Shown here: piece by piece, positions 38,829-38,901 of the stretch
How the letters are laid out: each line of letters starts with the position of its first letter
Numbering within the stretch: the first letter of the stretch is position 1
Assembly: GCA_020249285.1 (NCBI GenBank)
Contig: JADCFX010000077.1
Span: 1 to 38,901, forward strand
DNA length: 38,901 bases
Direction of reading: 5' to 3'
From: Roseomonas sp.
Lineage (GTDB): Bacteria > Pseudomonadota > Alphaproteobacteria > Acetobacterales > Acetobacteraceae
Translations under genes and position numbers: made by a program
The notes under the pieces: generated by a model
Seen by the model: only the letters and a program-made list of their open reading frames with translations
Told to the model about the DNA's origin: nothing
Database searches by the model: none

Positions 38829-38901
38829 GCAGGAGGCGGCTGTGGTGGATGGTGGTGTGACTGAGAGCGCTCGAGAGAGCACTCCTTCGAGTAGTCGGCG
38901 A

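Overview
The window comes from a GC-rich alphaproteobacterium, most likely a member of the Rhodospirillales/Acetobacteraceae type. This rests on the combination of FlbD, FlbT, FlaF and a CckA-like hybrid kinase joined to flhB, all alphaproteobacterial flagellar signatures. The family-level placement is inference, since no rRNA or other marker is present.

About 1-21.8 kb is a large flagellar cluster. On the plus strand fliR-flhB-cckA-like form a tightly packed unit, preceded by a three-copy 57-bp repeat. On the minus strand, in transcription order, fliF-fliG-fliH-fliN-flbD-flhA-flhF-flhG encode the MS ring, rotor, export gate, positional GTPase/ATPase pair and the sigma-54 activator. A second minus-strand unit is fliK-flgD (hook length and hook cap). 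Divergent from it, flgE-flgK-flgL encode hook and junction proteins, followed by fliC, a clear terminator, and flbT-flaF. The fliK/flgE divergent region carries two well-placed -24/-12 (sigma-54) promoters facing outward, so FlbD encoded 7 kb away is the likely activator of both hook units. FlgE and FlgL each carry an inserted module of about 50 residues that is plainly the same domain in both proteins. This is the most unusual protein-level feature in the window.

About 21.8-26.6 kb is housekeeping: tsaD (tRNA t6A synthesis), convergent with eno (enolase), then an aldehyde dehydrogenase whose stop codon abuts five tandem copies of a 55-bp hairpin-forming extragenic repeat, then a small lipoprotein.

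About 26.6-38.9 kb is accessory and looks acquired. It begins with an FkbM-type methyltransferase and a convergent TPR protein. Next comes a block framed by two remnants of the same IS3-family element, in direct orientation, each keeping the terminal repeat that faces the block. Inside are a glutamine-dependent asparagine-synthase-like amidotransferase, a UDP-GlcNAc 6-dehydrogenase (WbpA type), a fused 3-dehydrogenase/N-acyltransferase (WbpB+WbpD), a PLP aminotransferase (WbpE) and two GT4-type glycosyltransferases. Together these should make UDP-2,3-diacetamido-2,3-dideoxyglucuronic acid (or an amidated form, if AsnB acts on the sugar) and build it into a surface glycan. No epimerase, flippase or polymerase lies in the window, so the pathway must be completed elsewhere.
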